NCBI RefSeq assembly: GCF_040610475.1
Contig: NZ_JBEXMJ010000013.1
Span: forward strand, 1-64,000
Direction: 5' to 3'
DNA length: 64,000 nucleotides
DNA from: Actinopolymorpha sp. NPDC004070
GTDB lineage: Bacteria; Actinomycetota; Actinomycetes; Propionibacteriales; Actinopolymorphaceae
In this document: in pieces, positions 26,621-34,128 of the stretch
How positions within the stretch are numbered: the first letter of the stretch is position 1
How the letters are laid out: each line of letters opens with the position of its first letter
The notes under the pieces: model-generated
Told to the model about the DNA's origin: nothing
Database searches by the model: none
The model's input: the letters and a program-made list of their open reading frames with translations, nothing else
Position numbers and translations under genes: made by a program

Positions 26621-27370
26621 ATGTCCGAACCTTCCGACTCCTCCCCCGCACCGGAGCCCGCCTCCTCACCTCGGCCGGGACGCGACGAGGACACCGCGGC
26701 TGCCGGCGCCCGGGCCGCCTCGATTCCCGACTTCGACCCCGAGCGCGACCGCGCCCTGGACGCCAAGTCCCTGCGCGGCCTCGCCCACCCCGTCCGGGTG
26801 CAGATGCTCGGCCTGCTCCGCACCGAGGGCCCGGCCACCGCGACCCGCCTCGCGGCCCGGCTGGGGCTGAACTCCGGCGCGACCAGTTACCACCTGCGCC
26901 AGCTCGCCGCGCACGGTTTCGTGGTCGAGGCCACCGACCTCGGCACCGGCCGGGACCGCTGGTGGCGCGCGGCCCAGCGGTCCACCTTCTACGACATGCG
27001 GGCCGCGACCGACGACGCGGAGGCCGGCGACACCTACCTACGCAGCGTCGCCCGGATCTACGCAGACACCCTGCTGCGCGCCGTGGACGAACGCCCCACG
27101 CTGCCGCCGGAATGGCAGGACGTCAGCACGATGAGCGACTTCGTGCTCCAGCTCACCCCGGCGGAGGCCGACCAGCTGAGCACTCGGATCCTCGAGGTGC
27201 TGCGGCCCTACCGCCGGGCCGACCCGGAGGCGCCGGCGCCCGAGGGCACCGCACCGACGACCTTCCAGTTCGGCCTCTTCCCGCTTCCCGGCGCGCTCGG
27301 CGGCACCGATCCCGCCTCGGACGCCGATGCCGACGCCGACACCGGCTCCGACCCCACGGAGCAGCCATGA
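26621..27370 (+). CDS. ArsR-like winged-helix transcriptional regulator
   Basis: The 249-residue protein has a helix-turn-helix domain at about 45-130: LRGLAHPVRVQMLGLLRTEGPATATRLAARLGLNSGATSYHLRQLAAHGFV. This is the ArsR/YcjW-like fold common in actinomycetes. No metal-binding cysteines are present, so it is probably not a metal sensor. The C-terminal half is acidic and Asp/Ala-rich. ATG 26621 appears leaderless. ATGA overlap with the MFS gene makes the latter its likely target. Confidence 0.88.
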   Translation: MSEPSDSSPAPEPASSPRPGRDEDTAAAGARAASIPDFDPERDRALDAKSLRGLAHPVRVQMLGLLRTEGPATATRLAARLGLNSGATSYHLRQLAAHGFVVEATDLGTGRDRWWRAAQRSTFYDMRAATDDAEAGDTYLRSVARIYADTLLRAVDERPTLPPEWQDVSTMSDFVLQLTPAEADQLSTRILEVLRPYRRADPEAPAPEGTAPTTFQFGLFPLPGALGGTDPASDADADADTGSDPTEQP

Positions 27371-28719
27371 ACACTTCCGGCACGCGGGCCACGGCCCGGC
27401 CGCGCTCCCGGCGCGGGCTGATCGGCCTGCTCACCTCGCAGGCGATCTCGCTCACCGGCACCCGGATCTCGGCCATCGCGCTGCCGTGGTTCGTGCTGGT
27501 CTCCACCGGCAGCGCCACCAGGACCGGCATGGTGGCGTTCTGCGAGATGGCTCCGTACGTCGTGGTCAAGGCGCTGACCGGACCGCTCGTGGACCGGCTC
27601 GGACCGCGCCGGGTCAACGTCACCGGCGACCTCGCCAGTGCGGCCGTAGTGGGAGCGATCCCGCTGCTGCACACGCTCGGGCTGCTGCACTTCGGGGTAC
27701 TGCTGGCGCTGGTCGCCCTCCTCGGCGCGCTGCGCGGACCGGCCGACTCGGCCAAGGAGGTGCTGATCCCCGACATCGTGGCCGACGCGCAGGTGCCCAC
27801 CGAACGCGTCACCGGCCTCACCGGGACGATCGAGCGCCTCGCCTCCACCATCGGCCCCGCGGTGGCCGGCGCGATCGTCGGGCTGATCGGCCCGCTGAGC
27901 GCGCTGGTGCTCGACTCGGTGTCGTTCGCGCTGTCCGCGGTGATCATCGCGACGACCGCACCCCGCCGACACGTCACCGAGGAGGGACACGAGGAGGAGT
28001 CGGTCGACGGCTACGTCCACCAGTTGCGCGAGGGGTTCGACTACCTGCGCAGGGAACGCCTGCTCCGCTCGATCATCGGCATGGTCGCGGTGACGAACCT
28101 GCTGGACGCGGCGATGTTCGCGGTCCTGGTGCCGGTCTGGGCGCGCGACTCCGGCCGCGGTCCGGCGGCGGTCGGTCTGGTCGCCGCGGTGATGAGTGCC
28201 TTCGCGGTCGGCGGCAGCCTGCTCGCCGCGACGTTCGCGCACCGGCTGCCCCGGCGGACGGTCTATCTGCTGGGCTACTTCATCGCCGGCGCGCCGAGGT
28301 TCGTCGCCCTGGCGCTGGGCGCGCCGATCTGGCTGGTGCTGGGCGTGCACGCGGTGGCGGGGTTCGGGTCCGGGTTCCTCAACCCGATCATCGGCGCCGT
28401 GGTCCTCGAACGCATCCCGCGACGGCTGCTCGGCCGGGTCAACGCGCTGGCCGACGCGGTGTGCTGGGCCGGCATCCCGTTCGGCGGAGTGCTCGGTGGC
28501 GCGCTCATCGGGCTGGTCGGGCTGTCACCGGTGATGCTGGTGTTCGGCGGGATCTACTTCCTCGCCACGACCCTGCCGGGGCTCCGGCCGGAGTGGCACG
28601 AGCTGGACCGGGACCGATCAGCGGCCACCACTGGGCAGGCCGAGGCCGACCGGTCCCCGGCCGCCGTCGGTCCGGGCCCCGCCGCGGAGGTCGGCACGGA
28701 GTCCGGACGGATCACCTGA
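27367..28719 (+). CDS. MFS transporter (12 TM, MFS_3/enterobactin-exporter-like)
   Basis: The 450-residue protein has 12 predicted helices. It starts RRGLIGLLTSQAISLTGTRISAIALPWFVL, typical of the MFS_3 group that includes EntS- and macrolide-efflux-like proteins. The cytoplasmic loop at about 200-235 is acidic (EEGHEEES), and a 40-residue hydrophilic tail follows the last helix. It overlaps the regulator by 4 nt and ends before the hairpin at 28775. The substrate is unknown; the pairing with a repressor suggests inducible efflux. Confidence 0.88.
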   Translation: MNTSGTRATARPRSRRGLIGLLTSQAISLTGTRISAIALPWFVLVSTGSATRTGMVAFCEMAPYVVVKALTGPLVDRLGPRRVNVTGDLASAAVVGAIPLLHTLGLLHFGVLLALVALLGALRGPADSAKEVLIPDIVADAQVPTERVTGLTGTIERLASTIGPAVAGAIVGLIGPLSALVLDSVSFALSAVIIATTAPRRHVTEEGHEEESVDGYVHQLREGFDYLRRERLLRSIIGMVAVTNLLDAAMFAVLVPVWARDSGRGPAAVGLVAAVMSAFAVGGSLLAATFAHRLPRRTVYLLGYFIAGAPRFVALALGAPIWLVLGVHAVAGFGSGFLNPIIGAVVLERIPRRLLGRVNALADAVCWAGIPFGGVLGGALIGLVGLSPVMLVFGGIYFLATTLPGLRPEWHELDRDRSAATTGQAEADRSPAAVGPGPAAEVGTESGRIT

Positions 28720-28774
28720 CCGCCTCCGAGCCGGGTCCGTACGCCCCTGAACGACGTCGTACGGTCCGGAAACG

Positions 28775-28821
28775 ACTGTCGCCCCGGTGCCGGCCAACAG
28801 GCCGGCGTCCGGGGCGACAGT
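28775..28821. terminator. Large bidirectional hairpin between the convergent MFS and tig genes
   Basis: ACTGTCGCCCCGG (28775-28787) pairs perfectly with CCGGGGCGACAGT (28809-28821). Inside is a second stem GCCGGCC/GGCCGGC with an AACA loop. The structure sits between two converging genes, 55 nt after one stop and 15 nt after the other. Confidence 0.8.
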
Positions 28822-28836
28822 GACGTACTCGGGACC

Positions 28837-30306
28837 TCAGGACTCCGACTTCTCGCCCTCGCCCTGCTCGCCCTCGCCCTGCTCGCCCTCGCCCTTCTCG
28901 CCCTCGGCCTGGGTAGCCTCGGCGGACTCCTCGGCCGGAGCGGACTCCGCGCCCTCGGCCTCCTCGGCCCCTTCCTCGGCGTACGTGCCGTCCGCCTGCA
29001 GGCGGCTCAGCTCGACCGGGTTGCCGGACGCGTCGGTCACCACGGCCTGCTCGACCAGGAAGCCGAGCGCCTTGCCGCGGCGCACCTCGCGCACCAGCGT
29101 GGGGACGTAGTTGTTCTGGACGACCTGCTGGATGTACTCGTCCGGGCTCACGCCGGCCTGCTGCGCCCGCTGGAGCAGCGCCTGCGTCAGCTCGGGCTCG
29201 CTGACGTTGAGCTCCTCGGTGTCGGCCACCTTGTCGAGGACGAACTGCGTCATCAGCGCCTCGCGGGAGCGGCGGTCGAGGTCGGCGACGAACTCCTCCT
29301 CGGTCTGGCCCTCGCTCTGGAGGTACTGCGCCTCGGTCGCGCCCATGTGCTGCAGTTGATGACCGATCGCCTCGCGCCGCGCCTGGACCTCGTCGGTGAC
29401 CGCGCCCTCGGGGACGGGCACCTCCACCTGGTCGAGGAGCTTCTCCAGCACGTTGTCGCGGGCCTCCTGGGCCTGCTGGAGCCGCTTCTGCCGGATCAGC
29501 CGGTCCCGCACGTCGGCGCGCAGCTCGTCCAGGGTGTCGAACTCGCTGGCCATCTGGGCGAACTCGTCGTCCAGCTCGGGGAGCTCCTGGACCTTCACGC
29601 TGTCGACCACCACGGTGACGTCGACGTCCTGGCCGGCGTACTCACCGGAGGCGAGCTGGCTGACGAACGTCTCCGACTCACCGGCCGACTTGCCGGTGAC
29701 GGCCTCGTCGAGCCCCTCCAGCATCGAGCCGCTGCCGATCTTGTAGCTGAGCCCGGTCGCCTGGGCGTCCTCGATCGGCTGGCCGTCCTTGCTCGCGGCC
29801 AGGTCGATGGTGAGGAAGTCGCCGTCCTCGGCGGCCCGCTCGACGGTGCTCAGCGAACCGAACCGCTCCCGCAGGGAGGTCAGCTGGTCCTCGACCTCCT
29901 CGTCGGTCACCTCGGCGTCGGCCACGCTGACCTCGAGACCCTTGTACTCGGGCAGGGTCACGTCGGGGCGTACGTCGACCTCGGCGGTGAAGGTCAGGTC
30001 GGCGCCGTCGGCGAAGTTGGTGACGTCCACCTCGGGCTGGCCGAGCGGCTCGACGTCGTTCTCCTGCAGGGCGCTCACGTAGAGCTGCGGGAGGGCGTCG
30101 TTGACGGCCTGCTCCAGCACGAACTCCCGGCCGACCCGCTGGTCAATGATCTGCGGAGGGATCCTGCCCTTGCGGAAGCCGGGGATCGTCACCTGCTTCG
30201 CGATCTCACGGTAGGCGGTGTCGAGGTTTGTCCTGAGCTCCTCGAAGGGCACCTCGACGGTCAGCCGAACCCGGGTGGGGCTCAAGGTCTCGACGGCGCT
30301 CTTCAC
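28837..30306 (-). CDS. tig: Trigger factor (ribosome-associated chaperone/peptidyl-prolyl isomerase)
   Basis: Trigger factor of 489 residues. The ribosome-binding signature is GFRKGRIPP (about 44-52). A PPIase (FKBP) domain follows at about 160-245, then the helical C-terminal chaperone domain. GTG start has GGAGGAG 10 nt upstream; upstream open frame is shadow sequence. The C-terminal ~45 residues are an acidic EGEQG repeat tail, encoded by Gly/Glu-rich tandem DNA repeats at about 28849-28905, longer than in most homologues. It is located near clpP1-clpP2-clpX, as commonly found, but here the ArsR-MFS pair has come between. Confidence 0.96.
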   Translation of the reverse strand: MKSAVETLSPTRVRLTVEVPFEELRTNLDTAYREIAKQVTIPGFRKGRIPPQIIDQRVGREFVLEQAVNDALPQLYVSALQENDVEPLGQPEVDVTNFADGADLTFTAEVDVRPDVTLPEYKGLEVSVADAEVTDEEVEDQLTSLRERFGSLSTVERAAEDGDFLTIDLAASKDGQPIEDAQATGLSYKIGSGSMLEGLDEAVTGKSAGESETFVSQLASGEYAGQDVDVTVVVDSVKVQELPELDDEFAQMASEFDTLDELRADVRDRLIRQKRLQQAQEARDNVLEKLLDQVEVPVPEGAVTDEVQARREAIGHQLQHMGATEAQYLQSEGQTEEEFVADLDRRSREALMTQFVLDKVADTEELNVSEPELTQALLQRAQQAGVSPDEYIQQVVQNNYVPTLVREVRRGKALGFLVEQAVVTDASGNPVELSRLQADGTYAEEGAEEAEGAESAPAEESAEATQAEGEKGEGEQGEGEQGEGEKSES

Positions 30307-30486
30307 GATCGTGAATCTCCTCCGGATGCGGCGTGGATCGCCCGAATGCGCCAACCGGCGCTCGCAGGCTCGGGACCTCGGGACGGCCGATGGCGGACGT
30401 ACCCGACGCGCGTGGCAGTGTACGCCAACGGCCGGCGTGCCCGGCCGCCGCGGTGAGCGCGACGGGGGCACGCCGTACGTCGTACG

Positions 30487-30560
30487 TCGGGGAGGGGGGA
30501 TTTGAACCCCCGGCCTTCGGCACCCAAAGCCGACGCGCTGCCAAGCTGCGCCACTCCCCG
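30487..30560 (-). tRNA. tRNA-Pro (anticodon TGG)
   Basis: A 74-nt cloverleaf on the minus strand. Acceptor stem CGGGGAG/CTCCCCG, D-arm GCGCAGCTTGGCAGCGC, anticodon stem TCGGC/GCCGA with loop TTTGGGT (anticodon TGG at 30524-30526), and T-arm GGGGGTTCAAATCCCCC. The 3' CCA is not encoded. Confidence 0.95.
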
Positions 30561-30777
30561 CCGACATGTCCCGTAGTCGCGCCCGCCCCGGCCACACAGT
30601 CGTGCACCGGGCCTGGCTCGGACGGAACGTGAGACATCTTCCACCCACCCCGAGCGCACCGGAGTGGACTGGCACTACGCTTACTGCGCGGTGCCGCCCG
30701 GAGTTTAGTCCACGGACCACGACGGGTGAGTCACCGAGCCGGTCTGTGCGGGGTCGTGGGAACATGGGCCGGCACAC

Positions 30778-30851
30778 GCGGGTGTAGCTCAATGGCAGAG
30801 CTCCAGCCTTCCAAGCTGGTCATGCGGGTTCGATTCCCGTCACCCGCTCCA
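30778..30851 (+). tRNA. tRNA-Gly (anticodon TCC), host of the integrated element
   Basis: The gene has acceptor stem GCGGGTG/CACCCGC, anticodon stem CCAGC/GCTGG with loop CTTCCAA (anticodon TCC at 30810-30812), T-arm GCGGGTTCGATTCCCGT, and an encoded CCA at 30849-30851. Its 3' half is repeated at 33549-33598, which marks it as an attachment site. Confidence 0.96.
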
Positions 30852-30870
30852 CCGCACCACCCGAGGTCAG
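30803..30870 (+). repeat. attL: tRNA-Gly 3' half plus flank
   Basis: From CCAGCCTTCC in the anticodon stem through CCA and on to ACCCGAGGTCAG, this stretch matches 33549-33616 with a few substitutions and one indel. The complete tRNA is regenerated at this end, as integrases targeting tRNA genes do. Confidence 0.75.
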
Positions 30871-30937
30871 AACGGGTGCCCCCACACGGGCACACCCCTC
30901 CCCAGGATCGAAGGCACGTCGTGCCATTAGCGTTCCA

Positions 30938-31107
30938 TCAGCGGGCCTCGCGCGGCTCGTGCACCTCGTCTACGTCTTCGGACTCCTCGATCGGGGCGCG
31001 CACCTGGACCAGGGCGCTCAGCCGGTCCGCGATCTCCCCGGTCACGCTCGCTGGTCGCGTGTTGGTAGGTCATCGCCGCGCGAACACTGCCGTCCCCATC
31101 CGAAGCC
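30938..31107 (-). pseudogene. Tyrosine recombinase (integrase) C-terminal remnant
   Basis: Minus-strand translation gives GSVRAAMTYQHATSERDR, then after a one-base shift (extra G at about 31036-31039) EIADRLSALVQVRAPIEE to a TGA at 30938. This is the typical actinophage/AICE integrase C-terminus, including the catalytic tyrosine (MTYQHAT). Upstream, W-LRMG also fits the conserved RMGH motif, but a base is missing before the histidine. So at least two frameshifts and loss of the N-terminal ~85% make it non-functional. It abuts the repSA fragment directly, implying one deletion. Confidence 0.75.
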
Positions 31108-31353
31108 AGGCGTGAGGGTGACGACCATGGACGGTCGCCAGGTCTTGCCGTCCCGCCCGGTGAACGTACGCCCACACTGCTGGATTCGCAGCTTGCGTGC
31201 CTTGTCGGCGCAGGTGGGGCACCTGGAGGCGAGGGTGGACCCGCAGGGGATGGCGACGCGGGTGGATTCACCGGTGGAGGTGTCAAGGCGCCCCTGACGC
31301 GGCGCCGCCCGGCCGCCCTGCGGGCGGCGCAGGGGCGCCGTCCTCGGGCTCAC
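31108..31353 (-). pseudogene. RepSA-type replication initiator fragment
   Basis: About 75 residues remain. The stretch STRVAIPCGSTLASRCPTCADKAR is the cysteine-rich (CG..ASxCPxCA) region of pSAM2-like RepSA proteins. RKLRIQQC and DGKTWRPSMVVTLT then match the start of the initiator domain. Between RIQQC and GRTFTGRDGKTW a stretch found in intact proteins is missing, and the frame runs into integrase sequence after VTLTP. The protein cannot be functional. Confidence 0.65.
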
Positions 31354-31410
31354 CGGGCGGCACGACGGTCAGCGAGCCGTGGCTGAGGTGGTCGCCGGAC
31401 CGTCAGGCTT

Positions 31411-32262
31411 TCATCGCGGCGGCGTGTCGAGATGCATTGGCTTCCTGCGCTCCGCGCTGGTCGCATAGTGCCACGAGACCATATGAGCGTAGACAATGAC
31501 ATTGCCTGACCAGCCGGTTTTCTTGCTGTACGTGCCGCCGCAGGTTATGAGCCGGAGTTCGGAACGCCTACTTTTCCCGTAGATCTGGCCGGCGGGAAAG
31601 TTCGCCTTCGACTGAAGCGATGCGCCGTCGACGACGTACTCCACGACTACTCCGTCGGCGCGCCTCACGGTTAACTTCTGACCTCGCTTCAACGCGCCGA
31701 GGCGGTAGAAGACAGCGGTGTACTGGCTGCTGAACCTGGAGTCCAGATGGCCCACTATGACGGTACGGCCGGGTTCACCAGGGGCGGCGCTGTACTTGTA
31801 CCACGCGGCGAGATAGGGCTTGTTCTCGGGCGGGATGCCGATGGTGCCGTCGGGGGCGTTACCTACCCCGATGAGGGGGGCGGCGACATCGATGGCGCCG
31901 ATGTCGACTCGGACGGGCCGCGCGTTGGTCGTCGGCAGCTGCGTCGAACTGGGACCAGGCGTTGGTGACGCGCTCCTGTTACGGCTGGACCCGCCCGTGG
32001 TGTTCGTCGGTTTCGGTTGGGACGTCTTCGCAGCCTGCTTCGGTGGGGGCGTTGACGCGGCTGGTTCCGGTGGTGGCGTCGACGCAGCTGGTTCCGGTGG
32101 AGGCGTCGTCGCTACCGGCATCGGTGGTGGCGCCGCCTGGCCGAGTTGGTCAGAAGCGATCAGCCCGACGCCGCTCACCGCCATGAGCACGAGCATCAGG
32201 GTTACGGCGGCCCTCCGCGCCGCAGGTCGCGGGCGGAGGGCCAACCACAGAAGGTGTTTCAC
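31411..32262 (-). CDS. Sortase (class F-like) with a Pro-rich stalk
   Basis: A membrane-anchored transpeptidase of 283 residues. Helix at about 16-38, then a proline-rich stalk (about 44-115) with repeated TPPPEPAAS units, then the sortase beta-barrel. Catalytic His is H172 (VIVGHLDS) and Cys is C241 (LRLITCGG); the region WSGNVIVYA matches the class F pattern after the cysteine. The position usually taken by the catalytic arginine is not obvious. GTG start lies 17 nt after the stop of its probable substrate gene, forming a two-gene operon inside the integrated element. It should cleave a C-terminal sorting signal and attach the protein to the cell wall. Confidence 0.88.
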   Translation of the reverse strand: MKHLLWLALRPRPAARRAAVTLMLVLMAVSGVGLIASDQLGQAAPPPMPVATTPPPEPAASTPPPEPAASTPPPKQAAKTSQPKPTNTTGGSSRNRSASPTPGPSSTQLPTTNARPVRVDIGAIDVAAPLIGVGNAPDGTIGIPPENKPYLAAWYKYSAAPGEPGRTVIVGHLDSRFSSQYTAVFYRLGALKRGQKLTVRRADGVVVEYVVDGASLQSKANFPAGQIYGKSRRSELRLITCGGTYSKKTGWSGNVIVYAHMVSWHYATSAERRKPMHLDTPPR

Positions 32263-32279
32263 AGCATCCAGGCCTATGG

Positions 32280-33056
32280 TCAGGCCGCAGTGCTCTCACT
32301 GTGGGGGCGCCGGCGCCGCAGCACCAGGGCTCCACCAGTGATTGCCAGTCCCAGCAAGGCGCCGCCGGCGGCGGTCGCGGTGCCAGGACCAGTGCTCATG
32401 CTCGCGCCGTCGCCGGTGTTCGGCCCAGCGGGGGCGCCGACTGCTGGCGGGGTGGCGGAGTCACTGTTTCCAGGCGCTGACGCACGCCCAGCCTCAGGCG
32501 CGGGCCCGGAGGCGGTGTCTTCCGGTAGCGGCGTGAGTTCCTCGAAGTCCGCGCAGCGTTCGTTCGGGTCGAACGGGTCGTTGGCGTTGTCCGGGTTGAC
32601 GGTGCAGTCCGTCTGCCAGACCTGCTGCTCGGTGTCGTTCTGCGTCACGATCGTGATCGCGACCTCGTTGCCGTGTGCGGTGATGGTCGCGCAGACGATC
32701 CCCTCCGGGATGGCATTCGCTCCCTCAGTCTCGGTGAACAGCACCCAGGGGTCGACACTCCCGCCGCCGCGGTTCTCCTTCCAGACCCACAGATCGTTGT
32801 CGGTTCCCGGCACGTAGACCAGGAACTTTTCGTTGTTCTGCTGGCTGGAGTCGATACATCCGTTGAACTTGTTCTTCGGCTTCTTCCACATCGGCAGCGC
32901 GGCCGCCTTCGGTGCTGCCGCGCCAACCGCCGCTGTGTTCTTGGTCGGCGATGCGGGTGCGGCGCTGGCCGAGCCCGGCATCGAGAGCAGGGCAAGCCCG
33001 CACGCCACCGTCAGACCAACGATGCGCAGTGGCTTACCAAAGGTAGATTTGCCCAT
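32280..33056 (-). CDS. Cell-wall-anchored protein with a sortase sorting signal
   Basis: The 258-residue protein has a signal peptide (RIVGLTVACGLALLSMPGSASA, cleavage about 32). A 120-residue domain of unknown family with four cysteines (67, 122, 151, 168) follows, possibly two disulfides. A Pro/Ala/Gly linker comes next. The C-terminus has the sorting-signal layout: GPNTGDG (211-217), a hydrophobic helix (about 229-246) and RRRR. The motif is PNTGD rather than canonical LPxTG. GGGGG lies 7 nt before ATG. With the sortase directly downstream it forms an enzyme-substrate pair. I recognise no function for the folded domain. Confidence 0.85.
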   Translation of the reverse strand: MGKSTFGKPLRIVGLTVACGLALLSMPGSASAAPASPTKNTAAVGAAAPKAAALPMWKKPKNKFNGCIDSSQQNNEKFLVYVPGTDNDLWVWKENRGGGSVDPWVLFTETEGANAIPEGIVCATITAHGNEVAITIVTQNDTEQQVWQTDCTVNPDNANDPFDPNERCADFEELTPLPEDTASGPAPEAGRASAPGNSDSATPPAVGAPAGPNTGDGASMSTGPGTATAAGGALLGLAITGGALVLRRRRPHSESTAA

Positions 33057-33548
33057 CTGATTTCCCCCGTTCGTATCAGATGGTGTAACCAGTGCTATCT
33101 GCGTTCATCACAAGTCAGGTGATGTATCAGCCTGGTTCGCCATCAGATGGTTGCTTGAGACTGGTACCCGGGTCGTTGCGAAGACCAAACCGAGTTGATT
33201 CAGGCCGGAAATCTGCGTTTTCTTCTTTGCCTTTGTGACAGGCAATAGCCCGATCCGGACATACCTGCTTGAGGCGAGTACAGGAAGTGCAGCCACCCCA
33301 AAAAACTGTCATTCACCAATATCGCCATTCCTGGGAGCAATCCGGTTCCAATCCCACCCAATGGCAACGATGTTGCTCCGGTGGTGCATCCGCGCCAAGG
33401 AATGTCAACCGCGGGAGGCGAGCGGCCGGCCATTGCCTCGTCACTTCCCGCGCACGGTGTGAGGTGCCGGACCCGACCCGGCGGCACCCCAACGTCACCC
33501 CAATGGCTTGCAACGCATGGCGACGGGAGCCACGAGCAGGGCCTCCCG
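33057..33548. other. Low-GC intergenic stretch inside the integrated element
   Basis: This 490-bp region upstream of the sortase-substrate operon is much richer in A/T than its surroundings. I see no credible gene: open frames in both directions are short, without ribosome binding sites or family motifs. It should contain the promoter of the operon. Confidence 0.5.
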
Positions 33549-33616
33549 CCAGCGTTCCAAGCTGGTCAGGCGGGTTCGATTCCCCGTCACCCGCTCCACG
33601 CACTACCCGGGGTCAG
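33549..33616 (+). repeat. attR: truncated tRNA-Gly 3' half
   Basis: CCAGCGTTCCAAGCTGG followed by the T-arm, acceptor strand and CCA of tRNA-Gly (33549-33598), and then a flank similar to that after the intact gene. The T-arm carries one extra C and there are several substitutions, so it is a decayed copy that cannot form a tRNA. Confidence 0.75.
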
Positions 33617-34128
33617 CTGAGGTGTGACCTCCACCGAGCAGCACCCCTTCCCCGCCACGTTCGCCGCGGCCGGCACGGGTCACTTCTCCAAGCGCCCTAG
33701 TCCGCTACGGCCAGGTCGCCAGCCGCCGGGGTCATGGAGTGTGCCGGCCTCACTTCGCGACGCGAAGTTGCCAATGGCGTGGTCTCGCAGCCCGCTGTCG
33801 CCGAAGGTCCGCGAGGACTTCCGTGACCAGGTGTTCGCGCCGAACCCGCTCGGCTTGCACGCCGTGACAGGACACTCGGCCGACGACCTCAGGCGCCTTG
33901 ACGACCACCTCGCGAGAGGCGCCCATCTGCAGGTGCGCGCCACTCTGCCGGCCGTACTGCGCCCACACGTCCTCGAGCCAAGCCCCGCCGATTCATCCAG
34001 GGCGTCGGTGTCCAGTTCTGGTCCGGTCCACTCGTGTCCGAGTTCTGCAGGTGTCTTACCTACCTTCGGTCCGGGCCGTAGGTTTGTCCCGCCTCAGCGC
34101 GCGTCCCGCGTCCAGGGCGTCGTCGTTC
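33617..34128. other. Non-coding stretch beyond the integrated element
   Basis: About 510 bp with open frames on both strands but no recognisable domain or ribosome binding site. It may be decayed coding sequence left at the element border. The promoter of the GH76 gene should lie in its right part. Confidence 0.4.

Larger units (their letters stand above)
30803..33616. mobile_element. Degraded integrative element (AICE-like scar) in tRNA-Gly
   Basis: The 2.8-kb segment is bounded by direct repeats of the tRNA-Gly 3' half. It contains, from the tRNA inward, an integrase C-terminal remnant, a RepSA-type replication-initiator remnant, and a sortase/substrate pair. Integrase next to a tRNA with repSA beside it is the hallmark order of actinomycete integrative and conjugative elements (pSAM2/SLP1 type). 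The interior has visibly lower GC than the surrounding genome, especially 33060-33370. Transfer genes are gone, so the element is immobile. Confidence 0.75.

Noticed and set aside
28849..28905. CRISPR-like repeat in the CTCGCCCTGCTCGCC array
   Set aside because: Units are contiguous without spacers and encode the acidic EGEQG tail of trigger factor. No CRISPR array or cas gene is seen anywhere in the window.
30959..31297. Plus-strand open frame across the AICE remnant
   Set aside because: The minus strand carries recognisable RepSA and integrase sequence; the plus-strand frame is its complement.
33680..33968. Minus-strand frames suggesting an insertion-sequence remnant
   Set aside because: Neither frame shows a DDE, HTH or other transposase motif, so I could not support a mobile-element call.
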